Source: Flavitalea sp966112615 | GTDB lineage: Bacteria; Bacteroidota; Bacteroidia; Chitinophagales; Chitinophagaceae | Reading direction: 5' to 3' | DNA length: 64,000 nucleotides | Assembly: GCA_966112615.1 (NCBI GenBank) | Contig: CBHWDO010000016.1 | Coordinates: 1-64,000, forward strand | In this document: piece by piece, positions 1-9,389 of the stretch | How positions within the stretch are numbered: position 1 is the first letter of the stretch | Layout of the letters: each line of letters starts with the position of its first letter | Made by a program: the position numbers and the translations under genes | The notes under the pieces: generated by a model | What the model saw: the letters and a program-made list of their open reading frames with translations, nothing else | Databases searched by the model: none | What the model was told of the DNA's origin: nothing

Positions 1-2365
1 ATTTCTTCAATATGCTTTCGAATGGAAAGAAAAATATGGCAACATTATTTATCACCAGATCGAAAAACTCGGCTGTAGTGTAGACTGGAACCGTGTTTCA
101 TTTACCATGGATCCTGATTATTATAAAGCGGTGATCAAGGTATTCGTGGATCTGTACAAGAAAGGAATGATCTATCGCGGAGCAAGAATGATCAACTGGG
201 ATCCTGCAGCAAAGACCGCTTTAAGCGATGAAGAAGTTGAGTATCGTGATGTCGATAGTTTCCTTTACTATGTGAAATACAAGATCGTTGATAAGGACGG
301 AAATGATGATCCCACTGCAGATCCGGCATATATAACCATTGCTACACAGAGACCTGAAACCATTATGGGAGATACCGGTGTTTGTGTGAATCCAAACGAT
401 CCAAGGTATGCAGGATTGAAAGGAAAATATGCATTGATTCCTTTTGTAAACCGACCTGTTCCCATTGTGTATGATGATTATATCGACCTGGAATTTGGAA
501 CCGGTGCATTGAAGGTTACTCCGGCACATGATATCAATGACTATAATATTGGTTTGAAATATAATCTTGAAGTAATTGATACATTGAATGAAGATGGAAC
601 GATCAGTGAGGCTGCCGGTGCATTTGTAGGGATGGACAGGTTCGCTGCCCGTAAAGCTTCAGTGGAACAACTTCGTGCTGAAGGATTGCTGGTAAAAGAA
701 GAAGCATACAAATCAAGATTAGGATACAGCCAGCGCAGCAATGCCGTGGTAGAGCCAAGGATCTCTACACAATGGTTTGTTGCCATGAAACAGCTTGCAG
801 ATAAAGCCCTGGCGGAAGTAGTGGAAGGAAGGATCCAGATCCATCCGGGTGATAAGTTCCTCGCAACTTATAAATACTGGCTGGAGAATGTGAAAGACTG
901 GTGTATCAGCCGCCAATTGTGGTGGGGACAAAGAATACCTGCATTCTATGACAATGATGGAAACTGTATTGTAGCAGAAACTGCAGAAGAAGCAAAAGCT
1001 ATTTCAGGTGGAAAAGAATTGACCCAGGATGATGATGTGCTGGACACCTGGTTCTCATCCTGGTTATGGCCAATGGAAGTTTTCAAAGGCATCACACAGC
1101 CCGGCAATAAAGAGATAGAATACTACTACCCTACTTCAGTATTAGTTACCGGCCAGGATATTATTTTCTTCTGGGTTGCAAGAATGATCATGGCAGGAAT
1201 GGAATACAAAAATGAAAAACCATTCGAGCATGTTTATTTCACCGGTATGGTGCGCGATAAGCAGGGAAGAAAAATGAGTAAGAGCCTTGGTAATTCACCT
1301 GATCTCCTCAACCTCATCGATAAATATGGTGCCGATGCCGTTCGATTTGGAATCATGATCTCCGCACCTGCAGGTAATGACCTTTTATTCGATGAAACAT
1401 CTCCTGAACAGGGTAAATTCTTCAATAATAAATTGTGGAATGCTCTGAAGTTACTGAAGATGTGGGAGGGAAAATTATCTAACGGCGAAGCATATACGAA
1501 AACAGGGGTTGATCCTTCAGGGTTTGCCAGTCATGAAGAACTCGTTGAAGCAGCAGGAACAGAGGATCATTTTGCAGTAAAATGGTTTTCGAACAGGTTA
1601 GCAGAAGCAAGGATCGAATATGACAGGCAGCTTGCTGAATTCAGGCTGAGTGAAGCTTTGAAGAATGTCTATACTCTTATATGGGATGATTTCTGTAGTT
1701 GGTACCTGGAGTGGATCAAACCTGGATTTGAAGAGCCAATGGATGCCGGCATTTACAAAAAAACCGTTGGATTCTTTACTGAACTGATGCAATTGCTTCA
1801 TCCATTCATGCCTTTCATTACAGAAGAAATCTACCATTTGCTGGAAGAAAGACAGGAAGATCTTTGTGTAAGATTATTCAGAGAAGTTAGTGCTCCATCG
1901 ACTGAAATACTTGCCCAGGGCCAGTTATTGAAGGATGTGATCACAGGTTTAAGAGATACCAGGAACAAAAATAAACTGAAGCCAAAGGATACGGTTAAGT
2001 TGTATGTTGAATCAGAATCGGCTGATAAGTATAAAGTTGTTGAAACTATTCTTCAACGCCAGGTGAATGCATCATCCATTGCATACAACAGTGAAACACT
2101 TGGAAATACTATTTCTGCTGTAATCGGAAAGGATAAATTCTTCCTTCAAACGGCAACTGCAATTGATACCAGTTCACAAAAAGAAGCGCTGGGAAAGGAA
2201 CTTGAATACCTAAAAGGATTTCTTATTTCCGTAGATAAAAAGCTCAGCAACGAACGATTTGTACAGAATGCCAAACCTGAAGTTGTTGAAGTAGAGAGAA
2301 GGAAGAAGGCTGATGCAGAGGAAAAGATCAGGGTGATTGAGGAGAGCCTTAGAGGTTTAGAGTAA
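1..2365 (+). CDS. valS: Valyl-tRNA synthetase, C-terminal 787 residues (5' truncated by window)
   Basis: Class I aminoacyl-tRNA synthetase that charges tRNA-Val in the cytoplasm. The reading frame is open from base 2, so the N-terminus with the HIGH motif lies before the window. Seen here are the editing domain (TQRPETIMGDTGVCVNPND, then DFGTGALKVTPAHD-like text), the WCISRQLWWGQRIPA block, the GRKMSKSLGN catalytic loop, an anticodon-binding helical domain (FMPFITEEIYHLL) and a C-terminal arm with a lysine/glutamate-rich coiled coil. The ATG at 107 is internal and is not the start. The gene is essential and single copy in most bacteria. Identification is firm. Confidence 0.97.
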   Translation, partial: FLQYAFEWKEKYGNIIYHQIEKLGCSVDWNRVSFTMDPDYYKAVIKVFVDLYKKGMIYRGARMINWDPAAKTALSDEEVEYRDVDSFLYYVKYKIVDKDGNDDPTADPAYITIATQRPETIMGDTGVCVNPNDPRYAGLKGKYALIPFVNRPVPIVYDDYIDLEFGTGALKVTPAHDINDYNIGLKYNLEVIDTLNEDGTISEAAGAFVGMDRFAARKASVEQLRAEGLLVKEEAYKSRLGYSQRSNAVVEPRISTQWFVAMKQLADKALAEVVEGRIQIHPGDKFLATYKYWLENVKDWCISRQLWWGQRIPAFYDNDGNCIVAETAEEAKAISGGKELTQDDDVLDTWFSSWLWPMEVFKGITQPGNKEIEYYYPTSVLVTGQDIIFFWVARMIMAGMEYKNEKPFEHVYFTGMVRDKQGRKMSKSLGNSPDLLNLIDKYGADAVRFGIMISAPAGNDLLFDETSPEQGKFFNNKLWNALKLLKMWEGKLSNGEAYTKTGVDPSGFASHEELVEAAGTEDHFAVKWFSNRLAEARIEYDRQLAEFRLSEALKNVYTLIWDDFCSWYLEWIKPGFEEPMDAGIYKKTVGFFTELMQLLHPFMPFITEEIYHLLEERQEDLCVRLFREVSAPSTEILAQGQLLKDVITGLRDTRNKNKLKPKDTVKLYVESESADKYKVVETILQRQVNASSIAYNSETLGNTISAVIGKDKFFLQTATAIDTSSQKEALGKELEYLKGFLISVDKKLSNERFVQNAKPEVVEVERRKKADAEEKIRVIEESLRGLE

Positions 2366-2398
2366 AAGGGAAATCGGAAATCGGTAATCGGAAAAAGG
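2366..2398 (+). repeat. Degenerate AATCGG short tandem motif after valS
   Basis: Directly behind the valS stop the sequence reads as three imperfect copies of a GGAAATCGG-type unit. The same kind of G-rich text (GGGAATCGGGAAT) follows the purB stop at about 22793-22833. It looks like a dispersed intergenic element of this genome rather than part of a gene. Confidence 0.4.
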
Positions 2399-2445
2399 GG
2401 CTGAACGACGGGTGTAAGACCTGCATTCAGCCCGCCCTTCGGGCG
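2399..2445. terminator. Inverted repeats between convergent valS and the outer-membrane protein gene
   Basis: The 90-base gap holds two nested or adjacent inverted repeats: GGCTGAA (2399-2405) with TTCAGCC (2426-2432), and CGCCC/GGGCG around a TTC loop at 2433-2445. It separates two convergent genes, so a role in ending both transcripts is likely. No long T-run follows either stem, so this is a weak call. Confidence 0.4.
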
Positions 2446-2455
2446 TTCTGCCCGG

Positions 2456-5212
2456 TTATCTGTTAAACAAATTCACCGGTAAAACAAAGTCAAATACCGG
2501 CTGGGTTCCATTACCGAATTGTTGCTGCAAAGGATAACTTATCCTGAATCCAAAAGAAATGTTTTGTTGATTCCACCATTTCGTATCAAAGAAAATCTCC
2601 ATTCCCACAGAATTAAAATCTTTTTGCAAACCAGCACTTCTAAGTTGCGCAAAATCATAAAAAGCATTTCCTCTTAAACGGAGGAAATAAATCAAATTTC
2701 CAAATCCCCAATCAGGATACACAATAGGAAAATGATAGTTCACTCCTAACCGGAACATCTCCTGTGCATATTCAGAAATATAACCTCTTGGAGTTGGAAA
2801 ATTATTGGAGAATCTTACTCCATTCACTGATCTCCACTGATAGGCAGTCTGCAAAACAAGGTTATGATTCTGATGAATTCCGGGAAGAAAAAGAAACATA
2901 TTTCCCAGTACCCTTCCTCCTTCCCTGTTCTGCACCACTTTTCTATAATCCAGCAAAATATTATATCCAAGTCTGGGATAAATATGCTGTCTTGCCTGCT
3001 GTATCCTGCTGCTAATATTGATGATGGGATTTATATATCCGAAGGATTCTATATCTGTACTGTCTTTCCACGATCCTGTAAACTTACCATCATTGTACAC
3101 ATAGTCCATTCTTATATTTAAAGATCTATATGATTTCCCTTTTGTAAGATTCAGTGGAAGTTGTAAGCCGATCCTGCCTTCAATTTCATTCCAGGTTGCC
3201 AGGCTATTTCCGGTATAAAAACTTCTGTCTACAGTATAATCAACAGATGCCCTGATCCATGGATATAATCCTCCATATAAAAATGCTATACCTGCCCGCT
3301 TGTATTGTTCATTGGTATTGTATTGAAGATTTATCTCGCTGATAAAATTATTCAACACATTATTAGAAATGATAGAGATAGCATAATCAGGATCTGATAT
3401 GGTTGGAAGAATGCTATGGAAATTAAAAATATTTTTTCCCTGATGATATTTTGAAGAATCAAGAGTGGATTCAACATTCCTTCTTTGGATCGAATGAATC
3501 AAATCTGGATAAGGACCACTTAGTTTTTCCTCAAAATTTTCAACCTGATTTTTTTTATTAGCAAAGATCAATTGATCTCCTGTTGCACTGAATCCCTGCA
3601 TTACCCATTTGCCGTTGATCTCATCGGGCTGGTAAACTCCCAGGGCTGCATTTTCATCAATTCTATATAATTTTCCATCTTCCCAAACATAGGCCTGTTC
3701 TGACTTTCCAGAAGTTGCAGTAAAACTTATGCGTCCCTTATATGCGGATACAAATCCTATCAGCTGTTCACTGAATGGAAAAATATTCTCATGAGCACCA
3801 TTCAGCAGGTTGATCCTTACGATAGTCATTTTACCTGAACTGTCACGCACTGCACTAACAATATTTTCCTCATCCAGGAATTTTGGATAAGTATAAAAAT
3901 ATCCGTCATTGTTTGGAAGTACCTTTTGAATTAATCCGTTGGCAGCATTTATTAAATGAAGCTCGTTAGAACCAGATTCATTTCCATGAACTGCTATGAT
4001 TCTTTTATTAAGTATATCAGGTGAAAAATAACGTTTATGATGGGTTATGAAATGTTGCTTACCGGTATTTAGGTCAAGCAATACAATATCATGATAATCC
4101 CTGAAACCCCAGCGCCGATCAGTGTTCCAGCCTGCATAAACAACGTGCTGACCATCCATTGAAAACTGTCTGTCAAGAGAAATATACCTTGTTGCAATCT
4201 TTAATTCCGATCCGTTCTTAGTATTGATCTTTATAAATTCCGGGATCTTTTTATAGGATGACCTTACTGCAATCAGTACACTGTCATTCAGCCATTGAGG
4301 AAATGAAATATTCCTGTCGAAATGTTTTCTTTGTCCGGCCACTTTACCAATGGAATCCGTTTCAATCCCTGATTTATAATAGTCGAATGACTCTTGCACA
4401 AAAGATGAAAATGATTTTCCCGTTCTTACTGATATTGCTTTTTGAAAAGGATAAAAGATCCCTTTGAATCTCACAGCATCCGAAGTCACATCATTCCAGA
4501 AACTTTTACCATAACGGTCATGCCCATACGAAGAAAGCAGGTAACCTAATTCATAATGATCCGGAACATAATCCCTGAGAGAACCATTTCTCAGCTTCAT
4601 CCAACTATAGTTCTTTTGGGCATTCCATAAAGAGCGGTATCCATTATAAAAGGCAGGAATTCTTCCTCTTCCCTGGTTTGTATACTGAGTTTCCTGCCAT
4701 ACTGCATCACCTTCCCAGAACCAGTTCGGAATGGCCGCATTACTTAGCGGTACGCCAGCCTGCTGACCAAGAATTTTATAGGCGATACCTGTAACACCCT
4801 GCATAAAATGCCGGTATTGCTGAACATGCCGGTATTCATGGAAAGTTAATTGCTCGATCCATGGAATCGATCCCAGTTCAAAACTATTTTGATCAGGAGT
4901 TAGGTAGAATTCACTCCTCCACGGCCCCATACCAACATACCCGTTCGAGATATTAGTTTTGTGCTGTAATACCAGCGGGATCTTCCTGAATTTTTTAATT
5001 GAGCCCCCGGTAAAGCCATTGTCAACCTGGCCAACCAGGTCTATAACCCTGAAAGCATTCAAAGACTGTCCGGAAGGAAAAATCACCTCGAGAGAATCAT
5101 TTCCGGCCTGCTTCCATTGCTGGCCTGCCGGATGTCCTCCAAACTGTTGTGACTTCAGTAAGTTGGCGACAAGAAGAAGATTTAATAGAAGCACGAGATA
5201 GATCCAACGCAT
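2456..5212 (-). CDS. Outer-membrane protein: HEXXH metallopeptidase-like domain, beta-propeller, C-terminal barrel
   Basis: A 918-residue protein with a Sec signal peptide (residues 1-21, hydrophobic run LVLLLNLLLVANLL). Residues 125-129 read HEYRH, an HEXXH zinc-binding motif, and a second glutamate sits in WFWEGDA (167), the layout of the peptidase MA-like (gluzincin) group. About residues 290-560 have repeated TolB/WD-like strands. From about 640 to the end there are alternating aromatic strands and the last residue block ends LPVNLFNR, which fits an outer-membrane barrel. It is probably anchored in the outer membrane with a peptidase domain next to it. Substrate is unknown. It stands alone, divergent from the nuclease gene. 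Confidence 0.75.
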   Translation of the reverse strand: MRWIYLVLLLNLLLVANLLKSQQFGGHPAGQQWKQAGNDSLEVIFPSGQSLNAFRVIDLVGQVDNGFTGGSIKKFRKIPLVLQHKTNISNGYVGMGPWRSEFYLTPDQNSFELGSIPWIEQLTFHEYRHVQQYRHFMQGVTGIAYKILGQQAGVPLSNAAIPNWFWEGDAVWQETQYTNQGRGRIPAFYNGYRSLWNAQKNYSWMKLRNGSLRDYVPDHYELGYLLSSYGHDRYGKSFWNDVTSDAVRFKGIFYPFQKAISVRTGKSFSSFVQESFDYYKSGIETDSIGKVAGQRKHFDRNISFPQWLNDSVLIAVRSSYKKIPEFIKINTKNGSELKIATRYISLDRQFSMDGQHVVYAGWNTDRRWGFRDYHDIVLLDLNTGKQHFITHHKRYFSPDILNKRIIAVHGNESGSNELHLINAANGLIQKVLPNNDGYFYTYPKFLDEENIVSAVRDSSGKMTIVRINLLNGAHENIFPFSEQLIGFVSAYKGRISFTATSGKSEQAYVWEDGKLYRIDENAALGVYQPDEINGKWVMQGFSATGDQLIFANKKNQVENFEEKLSGPYPDLIHSIQRRNVESTLDSSKYHQGKNIFNFHSILPTISDPDYAISIISNNVLNNFISEINLQYNTNEQYKRAGIAFLYGGLYPWIRASVDYTVDRSFYTGNSLATWNEIEGRIGLQLPLNLTKGKSYRSLNIRMDYVYNDGKFTGSWKDSTDIESFGYINPIINISSRIQQARQHIYPRLGYNILLDYRKVVQNREGGRVLGNMFLFLPGIHQNHNLVLQTAYQWRSVNGVRFSNNFPTPRGYISEYAQEMFRLGVNYHFPIVYPDWGFGNLIYFLRLRGNAFYDFAQLRSAGLQKDFNSVGMEIFFDTKWWNQQNISFGFRISYPLQQQFGNGTQPVFDFVLPVNLFNR

Positions 5213-5262
5213 AATGAAAGATAAAGAAAACAGAGTTTAATATTCCCGTAAGATCTAAACCC

Positions 5263-5271
5263 TAACTTTGC
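5263..5271 (+). promoter_or_regulatory. Bacteroidota-type -7 promoter element (TAACTTTGC)
   Basis: Matches the TAnnTTTG -7 box known from Bacteroidota primary sigma factor promoters. It sits 17 bases before the ATG at 5289. It also rules out the upstream TTG at 5268 as start, because that codon overlaps the promoter. Confidence 0.6.
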
Positions 5272-5288
5272 GGCCCAAGCCAATAATT

Positions 5289-6083
5289 ATGAAACGGATC
5301 TTTTTATCGTTGTTGCTGATCAGTATTTTCTATGCTCCTATGAAATCTTTTGCCTGGGGTGCCAATGGCCACAGGATCACCGGCCAGATAGCATTTAATC
5401 ATCTCACAGGCAAGGCTAAACGAAATATTGCAGCCATCCTGGGGAATGAATCATTGCCTTATGCTACCAATTGGGCTGATTTTATTAAATCAGATACCAA
5501 TTTTAATTACCTGTCTTCCTGGCATTATATCAATTTGAAGTCGGGGCTTGACTCTGCTTCAGTTCAGGCATATCTAAAGCAGGAAGAAAACGGCACAAAC
5601 GTTTATTCAAAAGTATTATGGCTTGGTGCAGAATTGAAGAAAAAAGGTTTGTCGAACGATACAAAGAAATTCTACCTGCGATTACTAATTCACTTTGTAG
5701 GAGATCTTCATCAGCCAATGCATACAGGCCGTCCGGATGACCTGGGAGGAAACAGGATCAACATTACCTGGTTCAATGAACCAAGTAACCTGCACAGGTT
5801 ATGGGATGATCAACTGATCGAATTTCAGAAGCTCAGCTATACCGAATATGCAAAAGAGATCGATCATGTCACTAAAAAACAGAGGAAATTTCTCCAGTCA
5901 ACACCGGTAAGTCACTGGATCAATGAATCCTATGTGATCGCAGAAAAACTATACAGCGAAATTAAAGAGCCGAATCCAAGATTGAGCTACCGCTACAGTT
6001 TTGATCATATTGAACTGCTAAACAGCCAGTTATTGAAAGGCGGAGTAAGACTTGCAGGAATGCTGAATGATATATTTTCATAG
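5289..6083 (+). CDS. Secreted S1/P1-type zinc nuclease
   Basis: Cleaves single-stranded nucleic acids, probably in the periplasm or outside, using three zinc ions. A signal peptide (residues 1-22, ending SFA) places Trp23 at the mature N-terminus, as the family requires. The visible ligands follow P1 nuclease spacing: W23, H28, D64, H79, H135, D139, H145, H169 and D173. The run LLIHFVGDLHQPMHTGRPDD is diagnostic. Length (264 residues) is normal. Start chosen at ATG 5289 because it begins the signal peptide directly. A likely role is phosphate or nucleotide scavenging. Confidence 0.93.
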   Translation: MKRIFLSLLLISIFYAPMKSFAWGANGHRITGQIAFNHLTGKAKRNIAAILGNESLPYATNWADFIKSDTNFNYLSSWHYINLKSGLDSASVQAYLKQEENGTNVYSKVLWLGAELKKKGLSNDTKKFYLRLLIHFVGDLHQPMHTGRPDDLGGNRINITWFNEPSNLHRLWDDQLIEFQKLSYTEYAKEIDHVTKKQRKFLQSTPVSHWINESYVIAEKLYSEIKEPNPRLSYRYSFDHIELLNSQLLKGGVRLAGMLNDIFS

Positions 6084-6130
6084 ATTAATTTCATTAAATT
6101 ACATCGAGGCCATAATCAAGGCCGTGAAGA

Positions 6131-6664
6131 ATGAAATATTGTGTTTTTAGTTTATTGATACTATTAAGTGCTATCAGCGCAAGGGCCCAGTCGGCTTCGG
6201 CAAGAATGCGGGAATTGGTCAATTATGTGGAAGTAATCGACAGCCTTTCAGGCAAACAGCAGCATACTTTCTCACTAAATAAGATCGGACGAAATAATGA
6301 TCCTTTGAAAGAAACATGGCATTATACCATTAAAGATGGTAAAGTAGCCGTTTTCCAGGTCAGGTACAATGTTGATTCCCTGGAATACAATGAGATCTAT
6401 TACCTGGACAATGGAGAGCTGATATGTTCTGAAGAATACGAAACCCTATACAAACCGGAAGATGATGAATTAACCTACGGGGGAATTTATTATTTCAACC
6501 AGTACAATGTTCTTCAACTCATTACACTCGGAAGGAAAAATGGGGTGAGTGATAATTTTCAACGCGACAAATATTCACTGGCAAGAAATTCCTGGGACAG
6601 GTTCAGAGGGCGTTATGCCGAACTTAAAGAAAATGTGGTAAGTAAGGATATCAGGCGCTGGTAA
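6131..6664 (+). CDS. Secreted protein of unknown function
   Basis: 177 residues starting with a clear signal peptide (MKYCVFSLLILLSAISARAQ). The mature part is mixed alpha/beta with many Tyr, Asn and acidic residues and no cysteine cluster or catalytic motif I can name. It lies 47 bases after the nuclease gene on the same strand and may be co-transcribed with it. I do not recognise a family. Confidence 0.7.
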   Translation: MKYCVFSLLILLSAISARAQSASARMRELVNYVEVIDSLSGKQQHTFSLNKIGRNNDPLKETWHYTIKDGKVAVFQVRYNVDSLEYNEIYYLDNGELICSEEYETLYKPEDDELTYGGIYYFNQYNVLQLITLGRKNGVSDNFQRDKYSLARNSWDRFRGRYAELKENVVSKDIRRW

Positions 6665-6705
6665 TGAGGGCATGATTTTTTGAATTCATTTCAAAAATTA
6701 CAGAT

Positions 6706-7242
6706 ATGCTTAGTTACGATAATATTAACGACCGCAGGGATGAACAGGCCGATCCCTCCAATGAAGAATTTCCTGGCTATCCACATTATCCATCCAACGA
6801 GGATATTACCCATCCAAAAAATGGTGTACAGAAAGTTGATTCGAATCTCGACGAATTGAGCAGGTCTAATCTTTCAAGCGTACCAGGCAGTGATTCCGGC
6901 ACAGGTACTGAACCGTTAAGAACTTCTGATACCAACCTGGAAGATGATGATGATCTCAGGATCGTTCCCGGAACAGAAGCCGATGTAACTCCTGAAGACC
7001 TCCAGTTATTAGGTCCTCGTGATGGTGATATGGACATGGGAGATGATGAGATACTACATGGAAAAATGAGCCCTGTAAACCAGGCTGATGATGAACTCGA
7101 TATTCCGGGGGCTGAACTGGATGATGAATCTGAAGATATCGGGGAAGAAGATGAGGAAAATAATTATTACAGTCTGGGCGGCGACAGGCATGAAAATCTT
7201 GACGAAGACAATCAGCAGGAACCAGAAGCAGATAATGAATAA
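6706..7242 (+). CDS. Highly acidic, low-complexity protein of unknown function
   Basis: 178 residues with long runs of Asp and Glu (for example ELDDESEDIGEEDEENNY near the C-terminus), many Pro, Gly and Ser, and no hydrophobic core or signal peptide. It is probably disordered. It ends three bases before the start of the PrsW-type protease gene, so the two are almost surely one transcript. Function unknown; the pairing with a membrane protease could be by chance. Confidence 0.65.
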   Translation: MLSYDNINDRRDEQADPSNEEFPGYPHYPSNEDITHPKNGVQKVDSNLDELSRSNLSSVPGSDSGTGTEPLRTSDTNLEDDDDLRIVPGTEADVTPEDLQLLGPRDGDMDMGDDEILHGKMSPVNQADDELDIPGAELDDESEDIGEEDEENNYYSLGGDRHENLDEDNQQEPEADNE

Positions 7243-7245
7243 AAT

Positions 7246-7971
7246 ATGCTGCTGATCGCTTTGGCACTTGCCCCGGGACTCGCTATAACATTTTACATCT
7301 ATTACCAGGATAAATATGACCGGGAACCTTTAAAGTTCCTGGTCATTTCATTTTTACTGGGCATGATCGCCGTTTTACCGGTATACCTGATCGAATCCTA
7401 CTTTGTACCAAAGCTGGGAAAATGGATGGAGATCAACCCAATACTCTATCATTTTTTATTGTCATTCCTGGTGATTGCCTGTACGGAAGAAGGAATGAAG
7501 TACCTGTCTACCCGATTGTATGCCTATCGCAAAACAGAATTCAATGAGCCATTTGATGGAATCACTTATTGTGTGATAGTAAGTATGGGATTTGCCACAC
7601 TGGAAAACCTTTTCTATGTATTACAGAACGGATACCTGACAGGTATCATGCGCATGTTTCTTTCCGTTCCTGCACATGCATCTTTTGGAGTGCTGATGGG
7701 CTACCATCTTGGATTGGCAAAGATCGACCGGCCAAGACAATGGACCCATAAATTCAGGGCCCTGCTCTTCCCTGTTGTATTACATGGAATTTTTGATTTT
7801 TTCCTGTTCCTCCAGGGTAACGGTTATACTAAATCACAAATCGGAGATGCTTTGCTGATCATGGGTTCAATGACAAGTCTTTATATTGGCATAAGACTGT
7901 CATTAAGGGCCATTGCCTTGCACAAAGAAATTTCAAGACAACAATTTCCTGTTGAAAACAATTCGCAATAG
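7246..7971 (+). CDS. PrsW-family intramembrane metalloprotease
   Basis: 241-residue membrane protein with about eight hydrophobic segments. It carries the family motifs: DREP near residue 25, EEGMKYL with paired Glu 81-82, FATLEN (116-121), PAHASFG with His144 and HGIFDF with His180 and Asp184. Family members cleave anti-sigma factors within the membrane (known for Bacillus PrsW acting on RsiW). No sigma or anti-sigma gene is adjacent, so the substrate here is unknown. Confidence 0.88.
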   Translation: MLLIALALAPGLAITFYIYYQDKYDREPLKFLVISFLLGMIAVLPVYLIESYFVPKLGKWMEINPILYHFLLSFLVIACTEEGMKYLSTRLYAYRKTEFNEPFDGITYCVIVSMGFATLENLFYVLQNGYLTGIMRMFLSVPAHASFGVLMGYHLGLAKIDRPRQWTHKFRALLFPVVLHGIFDFFLFLQGNGYTKSQIGDALLIMGSMTSLYIGIRLSLRAIALHKEISRQQFPVENNSQ

Positions 7972-7980
7972 CTTAGCGCT

Positions 7981-8484
7981 ATGGAATACGAGTTAACCAT
8001 ACGTCCGGGGGATATTGAAGATATTAACACCATCGGCTATATCGCGCAACAGGTCTGGCCTGTAGCTTATAAAGAAATTCTTTCAAAAGAGCAGCTAAGC
8101 TATATGCTGAATATGTTCTATTCTCCTGAATCACTAAAAAAGCAGATGCTGGAGGATCATCATCATTTCCTGGTTGCGGAGCTGGATGAGGAACCCGTAG
8201 GCTTTGCATCTTTTGGGCAGATCGATGAAAGCACTGTCTTTAAACTCCACAAACTATATGTAATGCCGCAACTTCAATCCCAGGGAGTTGGTAAAGCACT
8301 TGTTGAATCAGTATTTGAAGAAATGAAGGAACTTGGTGGAAATGAGTTGCACCTGAATGTTAACCGGAATAATAATGCGTTGAAATTCTATCAGAGGATG
8401 GGATTTGATATCCTCCGTGAAGAGGATATCAATATCGGATCCGGGTATTTTATGAACGATTATGTATTAGGCAAAAAGCTTTAA
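7981..8484 (+). CDS. GNAT-family N-acetyltransferase
   Basis: 167-residue acetyltransferase. The acetyl-CoA binding core is seen as KLYVMPQLQSQGVGKAL (R/QxxGxG/A type) followed by the NVNRNNNALKFYQRMGF segment typical of motif B. It starts nine bases after the PrsW gene and likely shares its transcript. Substrate cannot be told. Its stop codon overlaps the stop of the convergent transporter gene in a TTAA. Confidence 0.87.
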   Translation: MEYELTIRPGDIEDINTIGYIAQQVWPVAYKEILSKEQLSYMLNMFYSPESLKKQMLEDHHHFLVAELDEEPVGFASFGQIDESTVFKLHKLYVMPQLQSQGVGKALVESVFEEMKELGGNELHLNVNRNNNALKFYQRMGFDILREEDINIGSGYFMNDYVLGKKL

Positions 8485-9260
8485 TAGCCCTTCATTGCTT
8501 GTGACTTCATCTTAAAAGCAAGTTCTTTTCCAAGATATCTTTCGACCATCCAGTGAATGAGATAAACAACCGGTGTAAACAGGATCGCTACCAGGAATTT
8601 ATAAGTATAGGCTGTTAATGCCCATGCAGTACACTGACCCAAACTTACTCCTCTGAACAAATAGAACGCAACATAGGTCACAACGAAACTATCGATGAGT
8701 TGAGAAACCAGGGTACTCACTGTTGCCCTCATCCAGATATTTTTTTCACCTGTTGCTTTTTTGATCCTTCTGAAAACCAGTGCATCTGTAAGCTGACCGA
8801 TCAGGAATGCAGTGATCGATCCAACAATGATATTCATTCCCTGGCCAAAGATCGCCCTGAAAGCAGCCTGCATATCAGGCACTCCTTCTTTCGCATAGGA
8901 TGTTTGCCAGAAATTGGTATCGGGTGATGTGCTGATCGAAAAGTAAAATATAAAGAATGCGAAAGATATCAGTCCAACAGTAATGAAAGAAAGAAACCGG
9001 ACCCCCTTGACGCCATAATATTCATTGATGATATCCGTCATTACAAAAATGACCGGCCATGGGATCACCCCAACACTCAGGCTGAATGAAAGATTGTCGG
9101 TACCCAGCAGTGAAAAATTGGCTCTTTCAACTCCCAGGCTGTCTTCAAGCGAAAAGATCTTGACTCCGATGACTTCAGCTATGATGGCATTTGCTATAAA
9201 AAAGCCTGCGAGAATAATAAAAAGCCTGGTGGGTTTGTCCCGGATAATGTTATGGATCAT
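8481..9260 (-). CDS. Queuosine precursor transporter (YhhQ/DUF165 family)
   Basis: 259-residue inner-membrane protein with six or more hydrophobic segments. The family pattern is visible: VIPWPVIFVMTDIINEYYG near the first third, and the conserved helix VSTLVSQLIDSFVVTY later on. The family imports preQ0/preQ1, the bases from which queuosine in tRNA is made. The start ATG at 9260 is followed by a short basic region (RDKPTR). Convergent with the acetyltransferase gene. Confidence 0.88.
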   Translation of the reverse strand: MIHNIIRDKPTRLFIILAGFFIANAIIAEVIGVKIFSLEDSLGVERANFSLLGTDNLSFSLSVGVIPWPVIFVMTDIINEYYGVKGVRFLSFITVGLISFAFFIFYFSISTSPDTNFWQTSYAKEGVPDMQAAFRAIFGQGMNIIVGSITAFLIGQLTDALVFRRIKKATGEKNIWMRATVSTLVSQLIDSFVVTYVAFYLFRGVSLGQCTAWALTAYTYKFLVAILFTPVVYLIHWMVERYLGKELAFKMKSQAMKGY

Positions 9261-9389
9261 GAAAAATTAAACAGGTTAGTTTGGAATAATGGTATAACCA
9301 TTTGCCAGTCATAAGGTTGAAAATAATCAATTTAGTCAGCTCATGGCCCAAAAAGCATTATTTTGCCACCTAATAATTTTTTGAAGAAC

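Noticed and set aside
5268..5288. TTG start 21 bases upstream for the S1/P1 nuclease
   Set aside because: The codon overlaps the promoter box at 5263-5271, and the ATG at 5289 opens directly with a signal peptide.
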